This document shows, one piece after another, positions 11,574 through 23,097 of a DNA stretch of 64,000 nt. The stretch is from Setomelanomma holmii (lineage: Eukaryota; Ascomycota; Dothideomycetes; Pleosporales; Phaeosphaeriaceae): positions 80,816 to 144,815 of the forward strand of contig ML978245.1 in NCBI GenBank assembly GCA_010015745.1. Reading direction: 5' to 3'. A program made the position numbers and the translations under genes. Position 1 is the stretch's first letter, and each line of letters starts with the position of its first letter. Below the pieces are notes generated by a model. It had not been told where the DNA came from. It was given only the letters and a program-made list of their open reading frames with translations, and made no database searches.

Positions 11574-12487
11574 GTTGTAGGTGTGGTTGTGCGTGATGTT
11601 CGTGGTTCAGGTTTGTTTTCGTTTAGTCCTCTGGGAGCTCCAGGACAGTAGTGCAGAAGGGGAGAGGAAAGACAGGAAGCTGAGGCGATAGAGATGTCTA
11701 TAGGAAATAAATATAGCATATAGCCTACTCGGAACCACCATCGACGTCAGATCCCTCCAGGACCGCGACTAAAAGTCCATCGTTCTGGAATGCTTCATCG
11801 GATTACCGCATCGGGAGTGACGTTGAGATCGACGCGGGGAAATCTGGAGAAACCTCAACTCCACGGACGTAGGTCCGCCACTGCGCCCGCATCCGATACG
11901 GTTGGCATTAACCCTTTGCCATGTTGGCCTGCACAATGTCTTTGAAATTACGATTCGCCGTGATCGGGTTGCCTGTCTTGTGATTACTACAGGTGCTGTG
12001 GATGTGGGTCCTTGTAGGTTGTGTGGAGTATCGCGCGTTCGCTTGGGGTTCGCGGTGGTTAGGACTTCCAGATTGGTCAACCCGGAAGGGAGTCCGCCAC
12101 GCTGACTAGCAAAGTGGCGAAACGATACTCGATGGCATCGGAACCATGGGTTTTTTTTCTTAACAACAGACTGACTTGTGAGCGGGGCTTGGAAGTTTTC
12201 AAAATAATTTCAAGAATTACCTCACTGCATAAGGGTTTCTTTGTACACAATTTGAAGATTATGATAGCATTTACTCAGCTAAGCATGTACAGTGCAGCTG
12301 CGAGGCCGTTACGATGAAGCTGTGCCTATCCTGAACGCCAGTTCCCCGTAGTGATACTGGGTACGTCCCTGACCAACCAATGCCATGCAACCAAAGAGAC
12401 TCGTGTTATATGTATTAAGTACAATCATGATCTCCAGGCTCTAGTACAGAGTAATCTGAAATCGCAAGGGTGAAAGGTGAAATCCGG
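11574..12487. other. Gene-free stretch (promoter of the transketolase gene and beyond)
   Basis: About 0.9 kb with only short frames lacking family resemblance. The part next to 11573 is the transketolase promoter/5' UTR and includes a pyrimidine-rich tract on the minus strand. Confidence 0.5.
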
Positions 12488-13290
12488 TCATGAAGGCTGG
12501 AACAGGACGACGAAGTTTTGGGGATGAAGTATGTGTGGTAGAATGTGACAAGAATGAAGGTTGTCTTGAGTGTGCTGAGCTGGTATGAGCGATGAGAATG
12601 AGTTTCGGGTGTTCGCGCCGGAACGACTGCAGTACGAGATTGGTCGACGAAGTCCATATCCTATCCGTCGACCGACAGCCGCCAACATGTCCTTGTTTCT
12701 TCGAAGAGAAGCAAATCTGCGGTGCTTCTTTGGCGGTTCGACTTGCTCGACTTCAGGCGCTTCACCCAGCGATGGAGAAGCAGCTACCGCAGAGGACAAG
12801 CTGGTCCCGCGACGAGAGGCAGTGCTTAGGCGGCGATCCACGTTTGTTGCACTGGCCAGCGGTATAAGCGGAGAAACAGGGCGGATAGTGAATTCGCGGG
12901 CTTCTGACATCAGAACCTCGATATATTGTCGCTGCAATGTACCAGGTTACAGGCGCTGTGCAGACGCAGAGGAGTCCGGTGCACAGGATGAATGAGGCCT
13001 CGGTTTGACCGTATATGATGGAGGCGTGCGCGGATACACCGGCGCGCTTGGTCTCGGTATGAGGATATTCGTCGTGGGCTGTGGGATTGCACGAGAAGAA
13101 GTCAAGAGTGCTTGCGAATGCGGTCGACATCCTCCAACCCACGAAAGGAAGAAGCCAAATCGATATGACAACGGTTACGCCTGCCGTGCTGGCTGCTCAT
13201 GCCGAACGGGCAAGGACCATGTTCTCAGCCGCAATTGAATAGGGACGACGATCGAGGCCGAAGTTGCACTCGAAGACCGCCGACGCCATG
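12488..13290 (-). pseudogene. Possible membrane-protein gene or relic, frame interrupted
   Basis: Reading the minus strand from an ATG at 13290, one frame gives MASAVFECNF..NMVLARSA, then a TGA. The same frame continues with two hydrophobic segments (TAGVTVVISIWLLPFVGW and ASFILCTGLLCVCTAPVTWY). A second frame then takes over near 12935 with a basic, Ser-rich tail (EFTIRPVSPLIPLAS.., KKHRRFASLRRNKDMLAAVG). The tail has coding character. No standard intron removes the TGA, and the frame change would need an intron with an unusual donor. I do not recognise the family. It may be a gene with introns I have placed wrongly, or a decayed gene. Confidence 0.3.
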
Positions 13291-13354
13291 GACTCTCCTG
13301 ACTCTGAGTGAAACTACTGACAGCTCCTTACCAGCTCAAACACACTCAAGACAT

Positions 13355-14444
13355 CTAATGGTACCGCGGCGGAGAGCTCTGCCCATTTGGGGCGCCATTG
13401 TTGTGGCCTGAGAACTCCAACTCGCGCTTCATCGTCTCCAGTGTCTGAGGGAAGTATGGCTCGACCCCGTAAGTCTTGAGGTAGCTGGCCGTCTTCTCGA
13501 TACGCTTGATCTCGCGCTGGACGTTCCACTCCTCGCCTTCGCCGAAGCGACGAGACACGACATCGACCATGGCAGTATCCAATCTTTGGTAGAAGTCGCG
13601 GCGTGCAGTGATGTCGCCCTGATCGGAGCTGTCGATGCCGCCATGGGAGTTGAGGTTGCCGCCCAGCTTGAGGACGAGGTCGAAAGCATGGCGCGGTCCT
13701 TGCGGAAGAAGTGCCAGTCGCTGGATGTCGGGCAGGAACTTGAGCATCGCCGACGCAAAGTGCGATGATGAGATGGAGTCGTTGAGATCGTCTTGCAGGC
13801 GATGGAGGTCAAAGTTAACGATGGTAATCTTGCGGTCGAGCTGCGCATTGAGCGCGACGGCCGCATCTGGTGTGGTGGTATCCATGACTTTAGCGATGGA
13901 GGGGGGAACATCTGCTGGCTGTTAGAGAGTGGCTACACACATGATAACACCGAGACATACCAGGTCGTAGTCCGCGCTTGTCAATCCAGCCGTGTACTTC
14001 AGCGCGCTGCTGCTCGAGCTGGTCAACCCAGGCCTGCATGTCGGCCAGTTGCGCCTCGAGATGCTCAATCTTCTCCGTATATGGGCGAATAGCTTGATTG
14101 AATGCTTGAGCCAATAAGTCGGGCATTGGCTCTGGCTGACCACCGCTGACAGGCGCACGATGGTTCATGGCTGGGGGCATCGAGTTATGTCCGCGTGTGG
14201 GCAGCGAAGTCTCTTGTGGCTGCTGTGGGCGAGGATACATGTCGACTTCCTCGGCAGGCGATGTGGGCTGCTGCTGGGACTCCTTGCGGCTTGAGTCGGG
14301 GCGTTTCTCAGCGTACTCGTCAAAAGATTGTCCGCGGGTAGGGGCTTCGTCTACGTAAGAATTGGCTCGGCTGCTGCTGATGTTAGTGAGTGATGATACT
14401 GCTGATGGTGAGGGATGAACGTACGAGCGGCGTTTGAAGAACAT
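13355..14444 (-). CDS. Coiled-coil protein of unknown function (fungal)
   Basis: Exons 14444-13961 and 13911-13355 with a 49-nt phase-1 intron give 346 residues. A further in-frame 48-nt segment (14424-14377) has perfect intron signals (gtacgt, ctaac, cag). If spliced, the protein is 330 residues starting MFFKRRSSSRANSYVDE. The N-terminal 110 residues are polar and disordered (Pro/Gln/Ser). A predicted coiled coil follows (PYTEKIEHLEAQLADMQAWVDQLEQQRAEVHGWIDKRGLRP), then a helical C-terminal region (NAQLDRKITIVNFDLHRLQDDLNDS, RRDFYQRLDTAMVDVVSRRFGEGEEWNVQREIKRIEKTASYLK). There is no signal peptide or membrane segment, so it is probably cytosolic or nuclear. The family was not recognised. Confidence 0.8.
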
Positions 14445-15134
14445 TATGGAGAAAGAAGCAGCGGCGGCTGCGCGCGATGGACGGTGCGATTATATGGCGC
14501 TGCTGACAGAACCGAAATTACGCGCCCGGTGGGAGGTTGGGAGGTCGCGTTGATGGCCTGAGTTTATGAAGGGGATACGGAGGAGAGTGGCTAGCTTTCG
14601 CGGGTGAGGAGGTTGGGGAGGATAAGCTGCACTTTTATCGGTACACGCGTCGCACCCCGAAATGACGTCGCACAACTTGCAGCAGTTCCGGAGATTAGCG
14701 ATAAGCAATGCGACGGTAGTCCTGCCTTTAAATTACTATTGCGACAACCGTTGTTGTCGTTACACTCGCATGCTGCTGTCCGAAAAGACGTTGGGCAGAT
14801 AGAAGCACGGATCATAGCGCCCCACTTTCCCGCTCTAGCCGAGCCGCGTGCCAGCCTCTCCACGCGGGAGCGATTCTAATTGGCTGGTAGGAACAGCGGA
14901 CCCATCGGTCTATGCAGACGAGTGCTTCCCGAACCAAAGTGACTTCATGATCAATTGCATTCCGGCGGATGGTTCGTTGCTGTGGGTGACAGCATTCGAG
15001 TTTTGCTCAGAGTACCATGCGCGAAGCATAGCGTTGAAATGACAACCGCTCGCAGTGTGTATGAGAACATCGTATGCATCAAGCGTGCGGTTGAATTTAG
15101 ACATTAATGCCGTACATAGTCCGAAGCATACCTT
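14445..15134. other. Intergenic region upstream of the coiled-coil gene and downstream of MCD4
   Basis: Contains the promoter of the gene starting at 14444 and the 3' flank of MCD4. No supported gene or repeat. Confidence 0.5.
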
Positions 15135-18100
15135 CTAGCTCACCATCCCATCCGTACGTCCGACAGCTTTCCCATTGCCCTCCTTCGCAGCACCGTTGCT
15201 CGTTTTCCACTTTGCCTTCCCAAACTCGACGCCCTTGATAGTGAACTCACTGTACAGCTCCAGGCCCGCAACAAACACACCCAACAAACTCGCAATAACG
15301 AAATGGCTAATCGTCGTCCCAATGTCCAGCCAACTTCCTTCATCCTTGACCATGAAGAAGAAGCTGAGCGTCATGACATCACTGACCGCCATGACCACCA
15401 TAAACAGTGCCGAAGGTGCAACATCCAGGCGTCGGTTGAGTAAGCCGAAATTGGCAGATAGTGCTGCAAAGGGCACCATGAGTTTGAGCATCAGGAGTGC
15501 GCCTTGCGAGAACGGGTCGAAAATGGGTACAAGTCGGTAGACTGCGTCCAGGGAGAAAGAAGAGACTGAAGCGATGTTGGACGCGCTGAAGAAGGCGGAC
15601 TGAATGAAGTAAAAGAAGAACAGCGCGATGCGCGCGTCGGCTAGTGTGAGCGACCGGTAATCACCCTTTGTGACCGAGTCAATATGCGCTGCTGCTGTCT
15701 CGGCGGCCAGCGCGATCGGATTCGAAGACGCTGATGGTAAACTTTTCGACTGCTCCGTGGTGTGGAGATAGACCTGGTGTTCCAGCCGCATCCAGCTGAA
15801 GAGGCACAAGCAGAAAGCGAAGTAGAAGAGCCCTTCGTATGAGATCGTGAGGATGATAAAGGTTGGCGCAAACTGAAGGAAGATGACCACGAGTCGGTGG
15901 ATGTAATGGCTGTTTGGGTACAAGCCATGGAGCTGAGGTAGGAAAAGCGAGCTCAGGAGCGTGGCCCAGCCAACGACCAGCACACCGAGAGGTAGACCTT
16001 GGCGTGCTTGGATGTACCCAATGCTGCTCCGAGTGACGATCATGGCTAGTAAAACCAAGCCTAGCTGGACGCTGAGAATGATGCGACTCTTATCGCTCAG
16101 TGCAGAGTCGATTTGTTCGTTGTCCGAGTTTGACTCCGCGAGTATACGCTCCTCAAACACGAGGTATAGTGCACCAACGGCGAACATCAAACCTCCTCCG
16201 AGCACGATCATGCCAGTGTTCTCGGCCTTATTTGCTGGAAGCAGAGTGAAAGAACTCATGACAACACATGACAGAATCCATGTTGACACAGTGCCTAGGT
16301 GCTTCTTCACAAAGTCCTTGCCGTAAAGTGCAGGCCACATGGTTGCAGCTAAGTAACAGACAGTATAGATCTCTCTGATGAAGTAGCTTTGTACCTGCGA
16401 TATGTTAGCTATGACAAGGTGCGTACAGGAAAGTTATCTCGTACCAGAGCTTGGAGCAGACCGAAGAAGCCGAGGATAGACAAGACCAGCTTGACAATAT
16501 CGGCAGAGGATGAAACGTGACCAAATAGGCTTCGGCCACCCTTGATAAGGGAAGATCTTCGAGCGAAGATTTCTTCCCAGAACAAGAGAGGAAAGAATGC
16601 GTAAACATAGTACACAACTGGCGACTGCTGTTTCAAAAGAACCGCGTAAAGCATAACGAGAACTGATGAAAAGACGACATTGCTCTGCGTGGTACGCTGT
16701 GGCGGTGCAGCGTCTGTGAGTACGTGCAGATCGATGACTGTCGTGATAGCAAAGACTATCCAGCCGATATATCCGAAGGTGATCAAAGTTTGAAGGAACA
16801 GCCAATCGTACGTCTGAAGATAGCGAAGCCCATCAAGCCCAAGGTCAATGAGCTCATACGTCTGCAGGATGGCATCTGCAGGCTTGCCGGCATCAATGGC
16901 CTTTTGTATCTCCGTGATGCGGTGTTCCACCGAATGCGACTCATCACCCAGGCCTGGGAACGGTTTGTATCGCAATTTTGTAGACTTCTTGAGCTCCTCC
17001 TTGACATGGTACATTTCCAGTATCTCTTGAGCATTGACGAGTAAAGCTTCCGCCTTGGTCTTCGGATCTGCGTCGAGATATGTCAGAGGTAGAACTCCGA
17101 CATTGTTTGTAGGAAAATCGAGGCCAACGAGGTATGCCATGAGCGCAGCAACATCTGCTTGGTCGACATCGTGACGTTCTATGTGATTCAAGTTCCAATC
17201 GGACGAGAACTTGTCCTCGTGGCCGGGAGCCACGCCCGAAGTCGTCTTGTTTGGGGTAGCAATTCCAGCACCCCAGGTCACGAGCGGCGTGCGTGTATTG
17301 TCCGGGTGTCCGTCTCCATGACTGCCCCAATCGCTCATGCCGTGGTCCGCCGTGAATATGAAGGATGTCTTTCCATCATTATAAAATTCCTCGACAAGTT
17401 GTGTGATCTCTTGCACGCCTCTATCTACGATTTGAATGTTGTGTAGATACTGCCACGAGTATGGCCGCTTCGCGTGACCGGTGGTGTCCAAACCCAGCAA
17501 ATGCAAGAAGAAGACACTCTTCTCCTGCCTCAGTTGGGCATCCAATGTCGCATTAGTCTTGGCATCAGCGAATAGCTTCTTGACCCCCTCGAAGACCCAT
17601 TCGTCTAGCACCCAGGCATCTTTTGAGGAGTCCTCAAATTCAGCCTCATAGCAGTATGCGTCCACTCGGCCAGGAACCGCGCCATGCTCGAACATGGGCA
17701 GGATGTCCGGACTGCCCCAGCTCCATGTGTGCTGACTACGGTTGAACACACTGTCAAAGTTCACCGGGTTGAGCTGCCATCCTGTGGTGACTGCCGACAC
17801 ATCCTCGTATAAACCTGCGATCAGCGCAACATGGCCGGGCCGAGACTCGGTAGGTACGCGGGTGTGGGAAACACCAAAGGTGCCACTTTCGAGGACCTTG
17901 GAGCGAATGAAGGGCGCGAGCGGTCGAGGTATGCTCGTGTTCTGAGCGAGGTGCGCGGGCGGGTTTGGGTTTGGGTCAGGAAACGATTGGAATGCTTTGT
18001 CTGCGCGCAGACCGTCGCCTATCCCAATTGTAAGCAAGCGTTGTTTGCGCTCATATGTGTCACTCACCAACAATGAGAACCAGGCGCTTCGCGGGGGCTT

Positions 18101-18344
18101 CTTGAATTTCAATGCGGTGCTCCCGCATGCCATGAACAATGGGGCTCACGAACCAGATCGAAAAAATGCTGGAGTAGTGGTTGTGAGCTGCTGGTGTTCA
18201 AGTGTGCGCGAGCCGACGACTGAGGGTGAGGCGTAGACTGCCGTATCCTTGAGCGAAGGTGAAGAAGCTTCCTTACCTGTAGATGTACACTAGATGGAAC
18301 ACCACCGCGACAAGCAAGAACCGGTACCGCCCGAATTGCGCCAT
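15135..18344 (-). CDS. MCD4: GPI ethanolamine phosphate transferase 1 (Mcd4/PIG-N)
   Basis: Four exons (18344-18277, 18168-18068, 18018-16445, 16394-15135) with introns of 108, 49 and 50 nt give 1000 residues, close to the usual family length. The enzyme adds ethanolamine phosphate to the first mannose of the GPI precursor in the ER lumen. An N-terminal signal anchor (RYRFLLVAVVFHLVYIY) precedes the alkaline-phosphatase-like catalytic domain: VGDGLRADKAF, RPGHVALIAGLYED, FFLHLLGLDTTGHAKRPYS, and metal-site FTADHGMSDWGSHGDGH. The C-terminal half is a multi-pass membrane domain from about residue 440 onward. The three introns are phased so that conserved motifs are intact across each junction (YS|IF, VGDG, LQAL|VQSYF). 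It heads a run of minus-strand housekeeping genes but has its own promoter region. Confidence 0.96.
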
Positions 18345-18867
18345 GGCGACGAGTGAAGAGAAGACAAAAGGAGTGGATGTCTCACTCAAGGAGACGCGAT
18401 GTGATGGCACTTGAATGGCCCAAAAGCTACGCGACCATGAAGGTGTCCCTGCCAAGCCTTCGTGTTGCGAACCAATACAAAGGTGGGTATGGCCCGAACC
18501 AGAATCGAGGAACTCTGTTTAGGTTTTTCAAGCGTACAATTCAAGTGCGTGCGAAATCATCGGGCGACCTGAGCGGTGTCTGTCTCCTTAATTCAATACG
18601 AAGTATCATGGCGCGCTGGTAGTGTGGTTCGAGTTTGGCTCTGCCGTCCCAAAGAGGAAGTCTCCGCAACTGTACGCCGCATAGCAAGGAGCATGACTCC
18701 CATTGTCACCCAACCCTCTAGCTTTCACTCTATTGCAGATGTAAACGTCTGTCTAGGGGTATCTTGAGACACTCAGTGCCATCAATATTATTCTCTTTCA
18801 ATCTGACGTTTGCCTATAATCCAACCGAACACTGTATCAAAGCGATTGCTCTACATAAAAACTCAAT
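18345..18867. other. Intergenic region between MCD4 and GDI
   Basis: MCD4 promoter plus GDI 3' flank. No supported gene or repeat. Confidence 0.5.
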
Positions 18868-20621
18868 CTACTCCTCCACGTTGAAGTTCGATCCTTCTCT
18901 CAAACCTTCAACCACCAACTCGTGGCCCTCAGCACGTCGGTAGATATCCTTGATGTCATCTGAGAATGAATTAGAAGATGTTCTGGTAACATTTCGAAAA
19001 GAATCTTACCAGTCGTCGTCTCAAAGTGGCTCGTTGCGTCATAGCTCTTCGACAGGAAAACGTTGTCGTTAACACCGCTCTCAAGAGGCTCGTAAAGTGG
19101 GATGGGTTGTCCGAGGAATTGCTCCTCGATCTTGCCAAGGCGATCTAGACCGGGCTTGAGCTCGAGATGGTGGTTGCTGTCCGACTCCGCGATGGTTGAC
19201 ACAATGGCGATGTAGTAGCCCTTGGGGCAGACATTGTGTGCGGATGAAACGACGGCAATGTAGATGTCTATGGACAGGTTAGCAACGAAACTTCTTATAG
19301 TGCAGTTTCAACTTACCATGTTTACGTCCGACCTGGGACTGGGGAATGATCAGTTGCAGGGAATCGGAGTCCGCAGTATTGGGAATGGGATGGTTCAAGA
19401 TGCAAATGGCCTTGAGAAGGTGGCCGGTTACGCGTGCCTTGCCGGGGAAGTATGATGGGTCGGCGAGGATCTTCTTCGCCTTGGTCTCGAACTTCATGCC
19501 CGGGCCAGTGTCGTCCCTCTCCTTCATGGTGGCCTTGATGCCGACAATCTTGTTACCATCATAGAGGAACTCGTCGACATCGGTGTTGAGCATATATGTG
19601 CCGCCGTAGATGGCAGAGAGCCGAGCGAAGCCCTGGGGCAACTCTCCGAGGCCGTAGAGCGGGTAGATGTATGGAGACTTGCCGTACCGTGCCATAGAGT
19701 TGACATATAGGCGAATGCGCTGAATGGCCTCGTTGGCCGCGCCCTTATCGTTGATGTAGTCGTCGGTCTGGTATAGCGCCATTGAGTGGCCGATGAAGTC
19801 GCGGGTGGTAGCCTCGAGGCCAAACTTGTCGTAGACCTCCTTCATGGTGATATTCTTCACATCAAGCGCTGGACCGTCTCGTCAGCGACCTAGCCTTATT
19901 CCCATACCCTTCATAAACCTACCCTTGTGTGTTGCCGGATCATCCTCCTTGTATGCGCCGACCCACTCCAAGAAGTTCCTCGCGCGTCGCTTCTCGAAAA
20001 GGCCCATCAGTGGCGACCGCAGCGCCTCGCCAGCATCTGATGGCACCTTTGCGACAGTCGCCTTTGCGCCATTGCCCTGCTGTACGTAGCTTCCTGCAAT
20101 TTGCTTGAACTCGAGATACTTGGTGACGTCAGTCGAGACGAGGATGTTCGTGAGTTCGCCGTTGGCCATGAGCAGCTTTGGCACAAGGTCGATGTTCCAG
20201 TCGTTCACGCGCCCGTACTTCTTCCATGGCTCGCCGGTTGTCTGTCCGTATCTCTTGAAAAGCTGTACTGCTGTGAGGGTGTGTCAAGTTATGTGCGGTT
20301 CGTAGTGACGTACTGCTTCGATGTTGAGTGAGGCCGCCTCGCTGCATCGTGTAAGCTCTTTGTACCTTGCCTAGGTGATGCAGACACTCACCCGCCATAG
20401 TGGTCATTGCGATCAATGTGAAGGACCTTCTTGCCCTTGACACTGAGAACTCTGTCGAATTGTCAGTGCTGTCATCTGTCAACATGCGCACGCGTATTAC
20501 CCTGAGAGCACGCATTCAGTGAGACCTAGCGAGTGTTAGCAGTTGGCGGCGGCGGCTTTGGCGGGGTAGTCCCACCTGTTCCCAGAACTACAACGTCGTA
20601 CTCGGGTGCGATCTCGTCCAT
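18868..20621 (-). CDS. GDI1: Rab GDP dissociation inhibitor
   Basis: Eight exons (20621-20576, 20525-20501, 20451-20392, 20341-20314, 20262-19923, 19868-19317, 19267-19010, 18959-18868) with seven introns of 49-54 nt give 466 residues. The protein starts MDEIAPEYDVVVLGTGLTEC, the dinucleotide-binding-like motif of the GDI/REP family, then VLHIDRNDHYGGEAASLN. Other family blocks are GQTTGEPWKKYGRVNDWNID, VPSDAGEALRSPLMGLFEKR, SPYIYPLYGLGELPQGFARL and ICILNHPIPNT. GDI extracts prenylated GDP-bound Rab/Ypt GTPases from membranes and returns them to donor membranes; it acts in the cytosol and is normally essential. The 5' half is unusually intron-dense, with exons of only 25 and 28 nt. Intron 4 is placed so that SLNIEALFKRYG is produced. 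Confidence 0.95.
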
Positions 20622-21167
20622 GGTTGTGGTGAAGTGCGGATATAATAGGCTTCGGTATGTAGAGAGTGGTGTGTTTACCTGAGCTTGGGTTGGGAAAGCT
20701 GTCTGCAGGTGTTGCGGTGAGCGATGATGTGGGGGTGCAGCGCTGTAGCTTCCTTCTTAGACTCGCCTCGCCCAATGCTGTGCAAGTGGCGTTTGAGGCT
20801 CGTGGATCTTTATGCATTGCACATTTACATTCTATGCTTCATCGACGAATCAGATCCTTGCTGGAGATGTACATTACTCCGCTTGGCCTGCATAGCCAGC
20901 ATAACGAGTATTTCGGTGCCTCAGGAACCCCAACTCTACATAGCTACGCACGATACGAGAAGTCATTTGGCTTTCCCAGCCATTCAGTCCAAATTGTGGA
21001 GTATACTCCTGTACGCAAGATATGCTGGGTATTGTACAAGCAATATACATGACGGGCTTGCCGGCGGTCATCATTGCTGTGCCGCCTTCGAGCTGAGCCC
21101 AGGCAAAAGCTCCAGCGCTATCAGCAGAGAAGGCAGACGCTGTCTTAACTATCACAGATTATGTTGT
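20622..21167. other. Intergenic region (GDI promoter / uL29m 3' flank)
   Basis: About 0.55 kb between two minus-strand genes. It contains a pyrimidine-rich stretch on the minus strand just upstream of the GDI ATG. No supported gene. Confidence 0.5.
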
Positions 21168-21988
21168 TCAGCTTGGGCGCGGTTGGACGTCGTCATCGGC
21201 TTCGAGCGGGTCCTACAGAGAATATTAGCAGGCACTGGCCACAGAAACACTCTACAACATACATAAGCTGCTGGAGGACTGAATTGAGGCCCATCTGTCC
21301 GCCAGAGGTCCACTGTCGGATCGTTCTTCGCCATCTCGTATGCCTCCATGTATGCCTGATGTCTCTCGGCCAGTGTGTCCAGTATTGCCTTCATTGTCTT
21401 CTGCACGACCTCATCGCGATTCTTGTTCTCGTAGTCGCCATACCCAGCTTCGAGTCGATGTCGCTCACCCTTCTCGGTGGCCAGGCGGTTTCGCTCCTTG
21501 GCGCATATCCACCACAACTGGTGCAGCGTGTCCCAGTCTCGACTGCGCAGTTCACCCACTGTCCACGCACGTCCTGAATCCACTGTCAGTCATTGACCTC
21601 ACCACAAACACCATGGCTCTGTACCATGTTTCTGCTCATCCACTGGGGTTTGCAGCAGTTTCTGGTCCTTGAAGAAGTCCCACAACCCGTGATCTGGTGT
21701 TCCGGTAGGCTTTTCGGTGATGGGTGTAGGTTTTGGTAATTGCTGATTCTCAAAGTCCTTCTGCTTCACAGACAGGGTCTGTCTTCGTCGAAGTCCTGTG
21801 GCTCGAACAGCGGAAAGCCCCCGAACATTGTTGTTGTCGCGTTTGCATCGTGGCTGTGACGTCGAGAAGCGTGCGGCAGGAGCGATTCGCATGCACTGCA
21901 ACGAAGGTACGAGGAACGAGAGGACGGCGTCGGGCCTCGTGGACACCAGGCCGGGTCGCATAATTGCTGAGGACGGCATGGCAGCCAT
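21168..21988 (-). CDS. MRPL4: Mitochondrial large-subunit ribosomal protein uL29m (MRP-L47/Mrpl4 family)
   Basis: Three exons (21988-21625, 21573-21263, 21212-21168) with 51- and 50-nt introns give 239 residues. The N-terminus is a basic, Ser/Arg-rich mitochondrial targeting region (MRIAPAARFSTSQPRCKR). It is followed by the family core: HGLWDFFKDQKLLQTP, then GRAWTVGELRSRDWDTLHQL and WWICAKERNRLATEKGERHR. The last exon encodes only 14 residues (DPLEADDDVQPRPS). Start choice is uncertain: ATGs at 21988 and 21979 both give a good presequence. uL29m sits near the exit tunnel of the mitoribosome. It is divergent from the bZIP gene with a very short gap. Confidence 0.9.
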
Positions 21989-22164
21989 TGCGATTGCGAC
22001 TGCGGGTATTGCACTGCCTCTTGCGATGCTACCTAGTGGAGATGGAAAATGCGAGATGCACTGCAACGGAAAGTCGCCGTCCAAGCGTTTTTAGCGGCAT
22101 CGAGTGACTTCACCTAGCGCTGACCGCAGCAAGCCGCCCTTCCAAGCCTGAGACCCATCTCGTG

Positions 22165-22170
22165 TATAAA
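22165..22170 (+). promoter_or_regulatory. TATA box of the bZIP gene
   Basis: TATAAA in a TATA-poor neighbourhood, about 30 bp upstream of a pyrimidine-rich tract (cctttctttcttcaac) suited to transcription starts. Its position implies that translation begins downstream of about 22195. Confidence 0.45.
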
Positions 22171-22248
22171 GCCTCAGGCTGCCCCACCATCTGCGCCTTT
22201 CTTTCTTCAACCCAAAGCTACGCGCTTGACACCCCGTGTTGGGCGCCC

Positions 22249-23097
22249 CTGACTGCCTCAATTTCCCTTGACGAGTTCCTAGATTTCACCAGCGGGTACG
22301 AGGACCCGCAGTTTACAATACCGTTATGGAATCTACCGCATCAACAATGTGCGCAGCACCAAGCCAGGCCTTCGTCATCTTCTGGCAGCCGCAGCAACTC
22401 AGCGCAAGAGCCAGACGTCTATGGTAGTTGCTCTATCAACTGGGACTTCACTCTGTATCCGACTGCCGACACCAGTGATCTTTCGAACGAGGCTACTTCT
22501 CTTCCCCTTTCTGATTCCCCTTCAACCGCCTTGACAAGTACTCTTACATCACCCGGACTTTCTCTGAACGACTCTGCCGACTGGAACGCCTTTGCCTTAG
22601 CGACTCCTGGGGCACTTCAGTACCTAGGCAATGACTCACAACTGCTCATGGGCGGGTCGAATCCCTTCACGACTTCCGACCAGTCACTTAATATCATGGC
22701 GGTAGCCACGGTGGGCTTGCAAGATGCAAGCATCTCAGCTCCCATGGTAAAAGGTAGGCTGTCTATCTTCAACTGATTGCCCACATATTAACGCTATATA
22801 GATATTTCATCTTCGGGCTCCTCGACAAGCCTTGGTGTATCACCCTCACCTGAACAGTCCTCTGCGTCTCGCCAGGCCAAGGCCAGTCCACTTGCTCCCG
22901 AGGTCTCTAAAATTGAAAAGCGTAGAGCCAATACCATGGCCGCACGCCGCTACCGCCAGAAGCGAGTCGACCAGATGACTACCCTTGAGTCCGAGCTTAA
23001 GGAGATCAAGACGGAACGAGACGATCTCAAGGTCCGCTGCGCGAGGCTCGAGGGCGAAGTCGAAACGCTGCGTGCGCTGCTCCATGCGCGCCAGTAA
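22249..23097 (+). CDS. bZIP transcription factor (Gcn4 / JlbA-IDI-4-like), start unresolved
   Basis: Exon 1 runs to 22753; a 48-nt phase-1 intron (22754-22801) leads to exon 2 (22802-23097). The last 60 residues form a bZIP: basic region KRRANTMAARRYRQKR, then leucine heptads (LESELKEIKTERDDLKVRCA, LEGEVETLRALL). The N-terminal part is acidic/Ser-rich, typical of an activation domain (SLDEFLDFTSGYEDPQFT). The basic region looks most like JlbA/IDI-4 and Gcn4/CpcA regulators of amino-acid starvation; I cannot separate these. There is no in-frame ATG between the stop at 22105 and 22648, so the start is a guess. I give the in-frame CTG at 22249 (gives LTASISLDEFLD). Alternatives are an upstream exon (for example ATG 22025 with an intron ending at 22117) or another near-cognate codon. 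Confidence 0.75.

Noticed and set aside
9261..22000. Secondary-metabolite gene cluster
   Set aside because: No polyketide synthase, NRPS, terpene synthase or typical tailoring set; these are housekeeping genes.
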